In this document: piece after piece, positions 41,963 through 50,530 of the stretch | Layout of the letters: the number at the start of each line of letters is the position of its first letter | How positions within the stretch are numbered: position 1 is the first letter of the stretch | DNA from: an uncultured Flavihumibacter sp. | GTDB lineage: Bacteria > Bacteroidota > Bacteroidia > Chitinophagales > Chitinophagaceae | Direction of reading: 5' to 3' | DNA: 64,000 nt | Assembly (NCBI GenBank): GCA_902168105.1 | Contig: CABHOY010000061.1 | Span: forward strand, 62,001 to 126,000 | Program-made: the position numbers and the translations under genes | The notes under the pieces: model-generated | What the model was told of the DNA's origin: nothing | Seen by the model: only the letters and a program-made list of their open reading frames with translations | The model's database searches: none

Positions 41963-41993
41963 TTTGATTTAATTAAATGTTTGTTTAACTTTG
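41952..41993 (+). promoter_or_regulatory. promoter and likely TetR operator of the efflux operon
   Basis: TTTG (41963-41966), 19-nt spacer, TAACTTTG (41986-41993). An inverted repeat TTAAAC...GTTTAA (41952-41957, 41983-41988) and a smaller AAACG-GT-CGTTT dyad overlap both boxes, as expected for autorepression by a TetR protein. Confidence 0.65.
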
Positions 41994-42013
41994 TGCCCAC
42001 AATTCGATTACAC

Positions 42014-42640
42014 ATGGAATACAATCAAAAGCAATTATCAATACTGGAGGCTGCCGAGAAGCTGTTCGCTTCTCATGGTTTTCATGCTACTTCAGTGAGG
42101 GATATTGCTCATGAGGCTGATGTGAACATCGCAATGATATCTTACTACTTTGGCTCAAAAGAGAAATTAATTGAAGCCATCTTCCTGAAAAGGATTTTTG
42201 CCTGGAAACTGACATTGACGGAAATGCTTCATAATTCGGCCCGTTCATATGTTGAAAGATTTGACTCATTAGTGGAAACATATGTGACCCGTGTAATGGG
42301 CAACCCCTGCTTTAACCTGATGATGATCAGGGCGCAGATCCAGGAGGATATCGGGGTAAACGACCTTATTCATGAAAATAAAAAGGAAGTTCATGAAGTG
42401 ATCAAGGCATTTATTAATGAAGGACAGGAAAGTGGGGTATTTAATAAAGATCTGGATATTCTGATGATGGTGAACACCCTGGTGGGGACCACTAATCACA
42501 TCATGTCAACCAGGCATCATTTTCAGCGCTTGAGTAATCTTGAGCATCTCTCAGACAACGAACTTCAGGAATACCTGATCAGTCATACTAGCAATCATTT
42601 GAAAAATTTGTTTAAAGCCATTCTAATCCATGAAGCTTAA
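42014..42640 (+). CDS. TetR-family transcriptional repressor of the efflux operon
   Basis: 208 residues from ATG 42014. The N-terminal HTH has EAAEKLFASHGFHATSVRDIAHEADVNIAMISYYFGSKEKLIEAIF, the canonical TetR pattern. The C-terminal ligand domain (about 65-208) is helical and not assignable to a ligand. The last 11 bases overlap the start of the TolC-type gene, so it is the first gene of the operon and likely represses it through the dyad over its own promoter. Confidence 0.9.
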   Translation: MEYNQKQLSILEAAEKLFASHGFHATSVRDIAHEADVNIAMISYYFGSKEKLIEAIFLKRIFAWKLTLTEMLHNSARSYVERFDSLVETYVTRVMGNPCFNLMMIRAQIQEDIGVNDLIHENKKEVHEVIKAFINEGQESGVFNKDLDILMMVNTLVGTTNHIMSTRHHFQRLSNLEHLSDNELQEYLISHTSNHLKNLFKAILIHEA

Positions 42641-43994
42641 TAGCACATACAGGCGACTATGGTCTCTGACAGTATGCGCACTACTGACTTTACCATATTA
42701 TTATAGTCAGGCGCAGGACAGGAAGAGTCTGTCATTGAAAGAAGCCATAACGCTTAGTATACAAAACAGTAAAGAACTCAAACTCAGCAAAACAAAAATC
42801 GATGCAGCACTGGCATCAGTGAAAACTGCAAACAATTCACAATTACCGGATGTAAGTGTTTCTGCTTCATATCTGCGTATTAATGAACCAAACGTAGATT
42901 TCAAACTGAATGTAGGCGGGAACGACAGTTCTGGCGGTGGATCATCACCCAAAGTGAATTCAGTTGCTTATGCGATGGCGAGTGTTTCCCTGCCGATCTT
43001 TTCAGGGTTTATTATCCAGAGCCAGAAGGCATCGGCCCGGTACCTTGCTGAAGCGGCAAAGCTTGATGCAGACAAAGACCGGGAAGCTGTGATCCAGAAC
43101 ACGATCAACGCTTATAGCAATCTTTATAAAGCGCAGCAGGCCGTAACACTTGTACAGGAAAATCTGAAACAGCAGCAACAGCGGGTGGGAGATTTCACAA
43201 ACCTTGAGAAGAACGGGATTGTTGCACGTAACGACCTGTTAAAAGTACAGCTACAACAGTCTAATGTTGAGGTTTCTCTCGTGGAAGCTGAAAGCAACCT
43301 CAAACTGGCCAATATTGCGATGAACTTATTGTTAGGACTGCCTGAAACTACAGTGCTTGATGCCGACACTACTACTTTTGAACAGACGCCAACCGGCACG
43401 AAAGCTGCTTCTGAATGGGAACAAATAGCTATGCAGAACCGTAAGGATGCTGCGGCATTATCTGCCCGTGAAAGAGCTGCCACGGCAGGTATTAAAGCTG
43501 CAAAAGGAGAATATTATCCTTCTGTCGGGCTTACCGGCGGATATGTTGCCCTGACGGTACCCAATGCGCTTACTGTAACTAACGCACTAAACGCTGGCAT
43601 AGGTGTAAAATACTCCCCTTCTTCACTTTGGAAAGCAGGATCAAAAGTAACCGAAGCAAAAGTGAGGTTACAGGAAGTACAGGTAAATGAAGAATTGCTG
43701 GTAGATAACATCCACCTTTCTATCAATAAAGCTTACCAGGATTACTTGGTGAATCAGAAAAAGATAGATGCATATCAGAAAGCAATTGATCAGGCAAGTG
43801 AGAATTATAAGATAGTAAAAAATAAACAGGAAAATAATCTGGCAACAACTACAGATCTGCTGGAAGCAGACGTAGCCAATGTACAGGCAAAACTGAACTA
43901 TGCTTTTGCAAAGGCTGATGCAGTTGTTGCTTATACCAGACTATTGGAAACTGCAGGTATTTTAAGTGAAACCGGCGCAGAAACAGGGAAGTAA
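42630..43994 (+). CDS. TolC-family outer-membrane efflux channel
   Basis: 454 residues. Signal peptide ending SQAQ, two OEP repeats (SLKEAITLSIQNSKELKLSKTKIDAA; later LQEVQVNEELLVDNIHLSINKAYQDYL) and long coiled-coil helices that build the periplasmic tunnel. Translationally coupled to tetR and followed by the adaptor and pump genes, forming a complete tripartite exporter. Confidence 0.92.
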   Translation: MKLNSTYRRLWSLTVCALLTLPYYYSQAQDRKSLSLKEAITLSIQNSKELKLSKTKIDAALASVKTANNSQLPDVSVSASYLRINEPNVDFKLNVGGNDSSGGGSSPKVNSVAYAMASVSLPIFSGFIIQSQKASARYLAEAAKLDADKDREAVIQNTINAYSNLYKAQQAVTLVQENLKQQQQRVGDFTNLEKNGIVARNDLLKVQLQQSNVEVSLVEAESNLKLANIAMNLLLGLPETTVLDADTTTFEQTPTGTKAASEWEQIAMQNRKDAAALSARERAATAGIKAAKGEYYPSVGLTGGYVALTVPNALTVTNALNAGIGVKYSPSSLWKAGSKVTEAKVRLQEVQVNEELLVDNIHLSINKAYQDYLVNQKKIDAYQKAIDQASENYKIVKNKQENNLATTTDLLEADVANVQAKLNYAFAKADAVVAYTRLLETAGILSETGAETGK

Positions 43995-44038
43995 TCAACT
44001 CAGGATTTAAATAAAAGTAACAATCATATATATACTAT

Positions 44039-45166
44039 ATGGAAACGCAAACAGCTACAACTAATAATAAAGGTTCCCACAACACTCAGGAAGCTCCTAA
44101 AAAGAGGAACTATCGCTTTATCATCGTTTTGGCAATCCTTGTTATCATTGGTGGAGCATTCGGTATCTCTAAATACATACATGCTCAGCATCATGAAGAG
44201 ACCGACAACGCACAGATAGAAGCAAACGTAAGTCCCGTGATACCAAGAGTAACGGGTTACGTGAAAGAGGTACGTGTAAAAGATAACCAGCGTGTGAAAA
44301 AAGGTGATACCCTGGTAATTCTTGATGACAGGGACCTGCAGATAAAAGTTGCACAGGTAGAAGCTGCACTGGCTGCCGCACAGGCAAATGTACAGGTAGC
44401 AGTTGCTACAACTACTGCGTCCCGCTCAAACATTTCATCCTCTCAGGCCAATATCTACGCGGTAGATGCGCAGATCGAAGCCGCTAAAGTAAATGTATGG
44501 CGCGCTAACCAGGACTACGATCGATATAATAATCTTATAAAGGACCACTCTATTACACAACAGCAATATGAGCAGGCCCTGGCAGCGAAACAAACCGCTG
44601 AACGCCAGTTGAACGTACTGCAGGAACAGAAAAAAGTAGCAACCCGTCAGACGAGCGCCGTGTCAACACAGAGTGATGCTACTGCTGAACAGGTTAATGC
44701 TGCCAAAGCTGTGATAAAAGAACGTCAGGCTGAAGTAGACAATGCTAAACTGGTACTGAGCTATTCTATCATTACTGCTCCTGAAGATGGAGAGGTATCA
44801 AAGGTATATGTGCAGCCAGGACAGCTGGTGCAGGCTGGCCAATCACTTTTTAGCGTGGTTTTATCTAATGATATATGGGTGGTAGCCAACTTTAAGGAAA
44901 CACAGCTCGATAAAATGAAATTGGGTCAGAAAGTAAGTGTACATGTGGACGCTTTCCCTGGGAAAAGTATTGAAGGTAAAGTAACCTCCTTCTCTCCTGC
45001 AACCGGCGCCCGTTTTGCCTTACTGCCTCCGGATAATGCTTCCGGTAACTTCGTAAAAGTAGTTCAGCGTCTTCCGGTAAAGATCGAATTTAATGATCTT
45101 AACCAGACAGAAGTAAAACAACTCCGTCCAGGTATGAACGTAGTTGTGGACGTACATCTTGACTAA
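44039..45166 (+). CDS. HlyD/EmrA-family membrane fusion protein
   Basis: 375 residues. One N-terminal membrane anchor (YRFIIVLAILVIIGGAFGI), a biotinyl-lipoyl-like domain (DNAQIEANVSPVIPRVTGYVKEVRVKDNQRVKKGDTLVILDDRDL), a coiled-coil hairpin (about 100-220) and a beta-barrel (APEDGEVSKVYVQPGQLVQAGQSLFSVV). It links the DHA2 pump to the TolC channel, as EmrA does. Starts 44 nt after tolC. Confidence 0.92.
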   Translation: METQTATTNNKGSHNTQEAPKKRNYRFIIVLAILVIIGGAFGISKYIHAQHHEETDNAQIEANVSPVIPRVTGYVKEVRVKDNQRVKKGDTLVILDDRDLQIKVAQVEAALAAAQANVQVAVATTTASRSNISSSQANIYAVDAQIEAAKVNVWRANQDYDRYNNLIKDHSITQQQYEQALAAKQTAERQLNVLQEQKKVATRQTSAVSTQSDATAEQVNAAKAVIKERQAEVDNAKLVLSYSIITAPEDGEVSKVYVQPGQLVQAGQSLFSVVLSNDIWVVANFKETQLDKMKLGQKVSVHVDAFPGKSIEGKVTSFSPATGARFALLPPDNASGNFVKVVQRLPVKIEFNDLNQTEVKQLRPGMNVVVDVHLD

Positions 45167-45316
45167 TTTCGGTTACGAATGGTCCCGCTTGTGTGGTGCA
45201 GATTGATAAATAAAATGGAATCACTCTCAGACTGGTCTAATATACAACAGCGTGTTATGCGTCACCAGGCGGGAACATTCGGTAACTGATCTTTATACAA
45301 CTAATTGTAAAACGTG

Positions 45317-46891
45317 ATGCAACAACAATCATTGGTAGAATATGGAGCCCGCCGGGTTATCATTACAATTACTGCCATATTTTGCGCCTTGCTGGAGATC
45401 GTGGATACAACCATCGTGAATGTGGCATTGAATGATATGCGCGGAAACATGGGAGCCACGTTGAGTGAGATCGGTTGGGTGATCACTGCTTATGCTATCG
45501 GTAACGTAATTATCGTACCGATGACGAGTTGGTTATCACAACAGTTTGGACGCCGTAACTATTTCGCAGTTTCTATAGTAATATTTACCATTGCATCCTT
45601 CCTCTGCGGAAATGCCACCACTATGTGGGAGCTTGTATTATTCCGCTTCATTCAGGGGTTAGGCGGTGGTGCGCTGCTGGTGACTTCGCAAACTATCATT
45701 ACCGAAAGTTATCCTCCTGAAAAAAGAGGGATGGCACAGGCAATATATGGTCTGGGTGTGATCATTGGCCCGACACTAGGCCCTCCGTTAGGTGGTTATA
45801 TCGTAGATAACTATGCATGGCCTTACATTTTTTATATAAATATTCCTATTGGTGTAATAGCAACCCTGCTTACACTTCAATTTGTAAGAAGCCCAAAATA
45901 CGGTGAAAAGAAATCCGCCAGTGAAGTAGACTGGTTTGGAATTGGTTTCCTGGCTCTAGGGGTAGGATCGCTTCAGTACGTCTTAGAACGTGGGCAGGAA
46001 GATGACTGGTTTAACGACTCGACAATATTAATATTAGGGATCGCAGCAGTATTGGGCTTCTTCTTTTTTGTGTGGAGAGAGCTTTCATATAAGAATCCGA
46101 TTGTAGAGTTAAGAGTATTGGGGAATGGGAATCTGAGGGTAGGCACGCTGTTATCATTCCTTATGGGGTTTGGGTTATATGGGTCTACATTCATTATTCC
46201 TTTATATACTCAGAGTACATTAGGATGGACGGCAACACAATCAGGTATGCTGATGATACCGGCGGCCTTGACTACAGCATTTATGATGCCTTTTATTGGT
46301 AAAATGCTGGAAAAAGGAGTACCGCAACAGTACCTGGTAGCATCAGGTATGTTCTTATTCTTTATATTCTGTTTGTGGGGATATAAGATCATTACACCAG
46401 ATACGGGTTCAGAAGCATTTTTCTGGATGCTCATCGTACGCGGTATGGGTATGGGGATGTTGTTCATTCCTATCACAACACTTTCATTGTCTACACTGAA
46501 AGGTCAACAGATAGGGCAAGGTGCTGCGTTCACCGGTATGATGCGTCAGTTAGGAGGTTCCTTTGGGGTAGCATTGATCACGACCTTTGTTTCCCGCCGC
46601 AATGAATTGCATCGTATGGACCTCGTAAGTAAGCTGGATACAAACAATCCGGATGTGATGAAAAGAGTTTCCGGAATGACAGCCAACTTTGCAGCAAAAG
46701 GAATGGATCTAAAAAAAGCCGCAGGAAGCGCTTATCAATCTCTGGAATATAGCGTGATGAAACAAGCTGTAGTGATGTCGTATATGGACGTATTCCTTTA
46801 TCTGGGATTAATGTTCCTGATCTGTGTACCGTTTGTGTTGATGGTGAAAGGAAGCAAAAAAACGAAACTTGATCCAAGTGCTATGCACTAA
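45317..46891 (+). CDS. DHA2-family (EmrB/QacA-type) drug:H+ antiporter
   Basis: 524 residues from ATG 45317 (a GTG directly precedes it). Fourteen transmembrane segments. The DHA2 motifs include LEIVDTTIVNVAL, GWVITAYAIGNVIIVPMTSWLSQQFGRRNYF (motif A) and YGLGVIIGPTLGPPLGGYIVDNYAWPYIFYINIPIG (motif C). Inner-membrane pump of the tripartite exporter. The 147-nt gap after emrA holds no convincing gene. The operon ends at the terminator at 46945. Confidence 0.92.
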   Translation: MQQQSLVEYGARRVIITITAIFCALLEIVDTTIVNVALNDMRGNMGATLSEIGWVITAYAIGNVIIVPMTSWLSQQFGRRNYFAVSIVIFTIASFLCGNATTMWELVLFRFIQGLGGGALLVTSQTIITESYPPEKRGMAQAIYGLGVIIGPTLGPPLGGYIVDNYAWPYIFYINIPIGVIATLLTLQFVRSPKYGEKKSASEVDWFGIGFLALGVGSLQYVLERGQEDDWFNDSTILILGIAAVLGFFFFVWRELSYKNPIVELRVLGNGNLRVGTLLSFLMGFGLYGSTFIIPLYTQSTLGWTATQSGMLMIPAALTTAFMMPFIGKMLEKGVPQQYLVASGMFLFFIFCLWGYKIITPDTGSEAFFWMLIVRGMGMGMLFIPITTLSLSTLKGQQIGQGAAFTGMMRQLGGSFGVALITTFVSRRNELHRMDLVSKLDTNNPDVMKRVSGMTANFAAKGMDLKKAAGSAYQSLEYSVMKQAVVMSYMDVFLYLGLMFLICVPFVLMVKGSKKTKLDPSAMH

Positions 46892-46944
46892 AAGATATTA
46901 AAGATATGTTACTAACAGTGTAACAGTTGTAGGTTTAGGTAATG

Positions 46945-46975
46945 AGCCGGAATAATCTTATTCCGGCTTTTGTTT
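46945..46975 (+). terminator. terminator of the efflux operon
   Basis: Perfect 11-bp stem AGCCGGAATAA/TTATTCCGGCT with a 2-nt loop, then TTTGTTTT. Confidence 0.85.
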
Positions 46976-47547
46976 TATAGCAGAATACGATGGAAAGAAG
47001 GAGTGATAGAGATCGGGATATGAGCAGAGTAATAGAATAAAAACCCTTGCCTGGAAAGGCACCGGGTACTTTTTAATCTCAAATTAATCCGTACCGGTGT
47101 AGAGTCAAAAAATAGAAACACCGGTAGCACTTTAATCATTATAAACTGGAAAATTGTCTGATCGTCATTTTGGTAGTTATTCACATTACATGGTAGTTAA
47201 TCGCTATGCCTGTCGCGGCATTCAGTGGCTTTATAATACTAAAGCATGATAAAATTATGGTAAAAAAGTTTATAAATGACTCGATTATGTAAAATTTATC
47301 GCTATGATATGTGTGGTTTCAATACGGAATATTGGCGATAATTTAGATATACAGTTATTCACATTTTCCTAGTTTCCATTAAATGTGGAAAAATATCTAC
47401 GAGAAAAAGCAACCTGATAGTACCTTTGCATGACGGACGCACATGGCATTTTGTTTGCCCCCTTAAACATTAGAATTAACCAACAAAAAAAAGGACAAAA
47501 GATCAATTAATTCGAGAAGATTAAACGGATCCCAAAACGTACCCTTT
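46976..47547. other. intergenic region with one promoter
   Basis: 572 bp without a credible gene. It contains the promoter element at 47421 and otherwise A+T-rich sequence. Confidence 0.4.
47421..47428 (+). promoter_or_regulatory. -7 element TACCTTTG
   Basis: Exact TAnnTTTG match, 119 nt upstream of the 73-residue membrane protein, suggesting a long leader for the two small genes. Confidence 0.5.
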
Positions 47548-47769
47548 ATGAAGAGAATTGCATTCGCTTTCGCGATCTTAGGAACAGTACTAGCTGTTTT
47601 GGCGCAGTACGCTATTATCAACGACTGGACATTGTTCCGGTTATTTCATACACTCGGCTTTATCGGATATATACTGATTATCAGTGCCGCCGCTTCACTT
47701 TCTTTGCTGTTCATTCATCAACTGTCAAGAGAGGAAAAAATGCGTATCCGGAATAAGAGTTTTGAATAA
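47548..47769 (+). CDS. small two-TM membrane protein
   Basis: 73 residues with two hydrophobic segments (IAFAFAILGTVLAVLAQYAII and FHTLGFIGYILIISAAASLSLLFI) and a basic C-terminus. No family recognised. It precedes the 86-residue protein by 27 nt and is likely co-transcribed with it. Confidence 0.6.
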   Translation: MKRIAFAFAILGTVLAVLAQYAIINDWTLFRLFHTLGFIGYILIISAAASLSLLFIHQLSREEKMRIRNKSFE

Positions 47770-47796
47770 TGTATTTTACATGTTAATTAGTGAACT

Positions 47797-48057
47797 ATGG
47801 AAAGTTTGGACGAACCATTTATACTGAAGTTTGAATACAAGGAGAAACCCCATATCCTGGAAGTACGTCCATGGATACAGCAATACAAGATCAGCTACAA
47901 AGTAACTGTAGAGGAGTGTGAGATCACCTTCGAGGAAGACGAAGAAGGACAATTGAGGGCTATTGGAGACAAGCACGTGCATGCAGGGCATACTGTTGAC
48001 CAGCAATTATTGCAGGACATCGGCCGCAGGATACAGGAAGCTGTAAGCGGCCAATAG
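47797..48057 (+). CDS. small acidic hypothetical protein
   Basis: 86 residues, soluble, rich in Glu, with beta strands (ILKFEYKEKPHILEVRPW, YKISYKVTVEECEITFEEDEEGQL) and a C-terminal amphipathic helix. It resembles short conserved Bacteroidota proteins of unknown function. Convergent with the KefC-type gene, with 4 nt between the stop codons. Confidence 0.65.
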   Translation: MESLDEPFILKFEYKEKPHILEVRPWIQQYKISYKVTVEECEITFEEDEEGQLRAIGDKHVHAGHTVDQQLLQDIGRRIQEAVSGQ

Positions 48058-48061
48058 TCCT

Positions 48062-49939
48062 TTAGTCCTGGTTGGCTTCATCAATAAGGGACTGCTCATC
48101 CCAGCCCTGCGCAGAAGGATTCCATTTGGTCACCCTTTCATTGGACATCAGTTTTTCAAGTTCTTCAATACGCTCTTTTACCGTATTGATGTAGAGTTTT
48201 TTGTCATTCCTAATGGCAGACAGCCCTTTTAATGCCTTCTCATCCTGCTTCCTGAAAGTGCTGATATTACGGTGTGCATGATAGGCCCTTAAACCCAACA
48301 TCTGTAAGGCGTCTGCACCCATGCGTAGTGAAGTGTCAAGTGTTTCCCGATAAATATGTAATACGCCGAGGTCCATCAGTTCATAGGTATCCGGGATGTT
48401 CTCCGCTTTTACCAGCATCTGCAGATGAGGGAAGTTTTTACGTACCATTTTTACCACATCAAGTGTTTGTTCAACAGTATCCATGGCAATGATGATGATC
48501 TTCGCGTCAGCAGCACCTGCGGCTGCCAGCAGATCCCGCCGGGAAGCGTCTCCATAATATACTTTCACGCCCAGGTTGTGTAATGCATCCACCCGGTCTG
48601 AATCCAGATCGAGGATAGTCGCCTTTACACCATTGACCCTCAGGAAACGGCCCACGATATTTCCGAAACGGCCAAAACCAGCAATGATTATAGGATGTTT
48701 CTCATGAATTTCGTCAGCTTCTCGAGTATTTGTATCTGTGTCCGTCTTACTGAACTTTGGTTGAATAATACGCTCATGTATTAGCAATAACAATGGTGTC
48801 AACGCCATGCTAAGTGCTACTACAGCAGTCATTATGCTGACCATCCGGGGAGACAGTATATTGTTCTGTTGTGTAAAAGCTAATAAGACAAACGCAAATT
48901 CTCCTATTTGGGAGAGCGCCATTCCAAAGAGCAGATTTTGTTCTGTATTGATCCGGAATATTTTTCCAAGTACCAATAGTATGATCGCTTTCAGTATTAT
49001 TAATGATACAACCAGTCCTAATATTACCCATGGCATGGATAATACCAGCTTGAAGTCGATAGAGGCCCCCACAGCCATAAAGAACAGCCCTAATAGCAGC
49101 CCTTTAAACGGCTCTATATCGCTTTCTAATTCATGTTTATACTCACTGTTGGCAAGAACAACTCCTCCCAGAAATGCGCCTAATGCCGGGCTCAAACCGA
49201 CAAGACTCATTAGTACAGAGATTGCTACGACAAGTAATAACGAAAAAGCTGTAAACAATTCCCTTACGCGTGTTCTTGCCACGACCCGCAACAATGGACG
49301 AACCAGGTACTGTCCGGCTACAATGATCACTATTACGGCGCCCAATACAACTAACGTTTGCATCCAGGCGGGCAGGTTGTCCCTGAGTGAGGCGGTATGA
49401 CCTGCATCATTGCTGGCATCCGGGCCGGCCAGCAATGGGAATATTGCCAGCATCGGAATAACGGCGATGTCCTGAAAAAGCAATACGGAAAAAGCACTTT
49501 GGCCGGCTGCCGACGAAAGCTGACCTTTCTCTTTCAGGCTTTGTAGCACAATCGCTGTAGATGATAAGGAAAGTGTCATCCCAAGCGCCAGTGAGGCATT
49601 TAGTGGTTGACCAAGTAAGATGGCGATACCCGTAATTGCTGCGGTAGTGATCAGTACCTGTAGTCCACCTAGTCCAAGAATAGGCGCCCGCATATTCCAT
49701 AGTAACGCAGGTTCCAGTTCAATACCGATGAGGAACAGCATCATCACCACGCCAAATTCTGCAAAATGCATAATATCCTGGCCCTCCTGGCCTACGAAGC
49801 CCATTAGGGATGGTCCTATTACAACACCTGCCAGTAAGTATCCCAGTACAGAGCCCAATCCCAGTTTCTTGGCCAATGGGATGAAAATCACCGCCGCAGC
49901 CAGATATATCATTGCTATGAAGAAAAAAGAATGTTCCAT
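48062..49939 (-). CDS. kefC: CPA2 monovalent cation:proton antiporter, KefB/KefC type
   Basis: 625 residues. About 12-13 transmembrane segments (1-385: FIAMIYLAAAVIFIPLAKKLGLGSVLGYLLAGVVIGPSL, GFGVVMMLFLIGIELEP-type motif) precede a Rossmann TrkA-N/RCK domain (about 415-535: IIAGFGRFGNIVGRFLRVNG, LDLDSDRVDALHNLGVKVYYGDASR). This is the layout of glutathione-gated K+ efflux systems that protect against electrophiles. The flavodoxin-fold KefF-like gene lies directly upstream, one base apart, supporting the Kef assignment. Confidence 0.88.
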   Translation of the reverse strand: MEHSFFFIAMIYLAAAVIFIPLAKKLGLGSVLGYLLAGVVIGPSLMGFVGQEGQDIMHFAEFGVVMMLFLIGIELEPALLWNMRAPILGLGGLQVLITTAAITGIAILLGQPLNASLALGMTLSLSSTAIVLQSLKEKGQLSSAAGQSAFSVLLFQDIAVIPMLAIFPLLAGPDASNDAGHTASLRDNLPAWMQTLVVLGAVIVIIVAGQYLVRPLLRVVARTRVRELFTAFSLLLVVAISVLMSLVGLSPALGAFLGGVVLANSEYKHELESDIEPFKGLLLGLFFMAVGASIDFKLVLSMPWVILGLVVSLIILKAIILLVLGKIFRINTEQNLLFGMALSQIGEFAFVLLAFTQQNNILSPRMVSIMTAVVALSMALTPLLLLIHERIIQPKFSKTDTDTNTREADEIHEKHPIIIAGFGRFGNIVGRFLRVNGVKATILDLDSDRVDALHNLGVKVYYGDASRRDLLAAAGAADAKIIIIAMDTVEQTLDVVKMVRKNFPHLQMLVKAENIPDTYELMDLGVLHIYRETLDTSLRMGADALQMLGLRAYHAHRNISTFRKQDEKALKGLSAIRNDKKLYINTVKERIEELEKLMSNERVTKWNPSAQGWDEQSLIDEANQD

Positions 49940-49940
49940 G

Positions 49941-50489
49941 TCACTGAATTTTAAGTTGTCCGTCCCTCAGTTGTTCCAGCATCTGTTTATAAGAAACGGC
50001 CTGTTCCGCGATGCTCGAATAGGTAAGACGGTGTGTACCGTAAATAACGAATGGTTCGAGATACTGCATATTGCACAATAGTGCGGTTTGCCTGAATGGC
50101 AGAAGGAATTCACTGACGGAATAGTGATGCCATCCTTCTCTTCCGTAAGCCGTTTCCTGTGCACCAGCTGTAACAACACTACCGGCTATTTTGCCACGTA
50201 ATGCCGTGCCGGTATGGCCATAAGCCCATCCATGTTCCAGCACAAGGTCCTGCCATTGTTTGATCAGGGCGGGAGCGCTATACCAGTAAAGAGGGTGCTG
50301 AAACAATATTATATCGTGTTGAAGAAGTAATGATTGCTCATGCCTTACGTCAATACCCATGTCAGGATATACTTCATAAAGGTCATGCAGGGTTACTCCC
50401 TGCATCCCGCGTATGGCAGCCAGTAATTGTGAATGCACCCTGGATTTTTCAAAAGCCGGATGCGCAAATAAGATGAGAATTTTGGCCAT
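49941..50489 (-). CDS. kefF: KefF-like NAD(P)H:quinone oxidoreductase
   Basis: 182 residues, flavodoxin-like fold: ILILFAHPAFEKSRVHSQLLAAI (FMN phosphate loop), HDIILFQHPLYWYSAPALIKQWQDLVLEHGWAYG and GSVVTAGAQETAYG. These are the signatures of the MdaB/KefF family; KefF is the ancillary activator subunit of KefC. It lies directly upstream of kefC with one base between. Cytosolic, FMN- or FAD-dependent. Confidence 0.88.
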   Translation of the reverse strand: MAKILILFAHPAFEKSRVHSQLLAAIRGMQGVTLHDLYEVYPDMGIDVRHEQSLLLQHDIILFQHPLYWYSAPALIKQWQDLVLEHGWAYGHTGTALRGKIAGSVVTAGAQETAYGREGWHHYSVSEFLLPFRQTALLCNMQYLEPFVIYGTHRLTYSSIAEQAVSYKQMLEQLRDGQLKIQ

Positions 50490-50530
50490 AAAACGGATTA
50501 AATTTCAACGCATGATCCAACCCAACAGGA

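Noticed and set aside
45197..45290. 24-codon frame between the HlyD-type and DHA2 genes
   Set aside because: Too short and without promoter, terminator or similarity; likely operon spacer.
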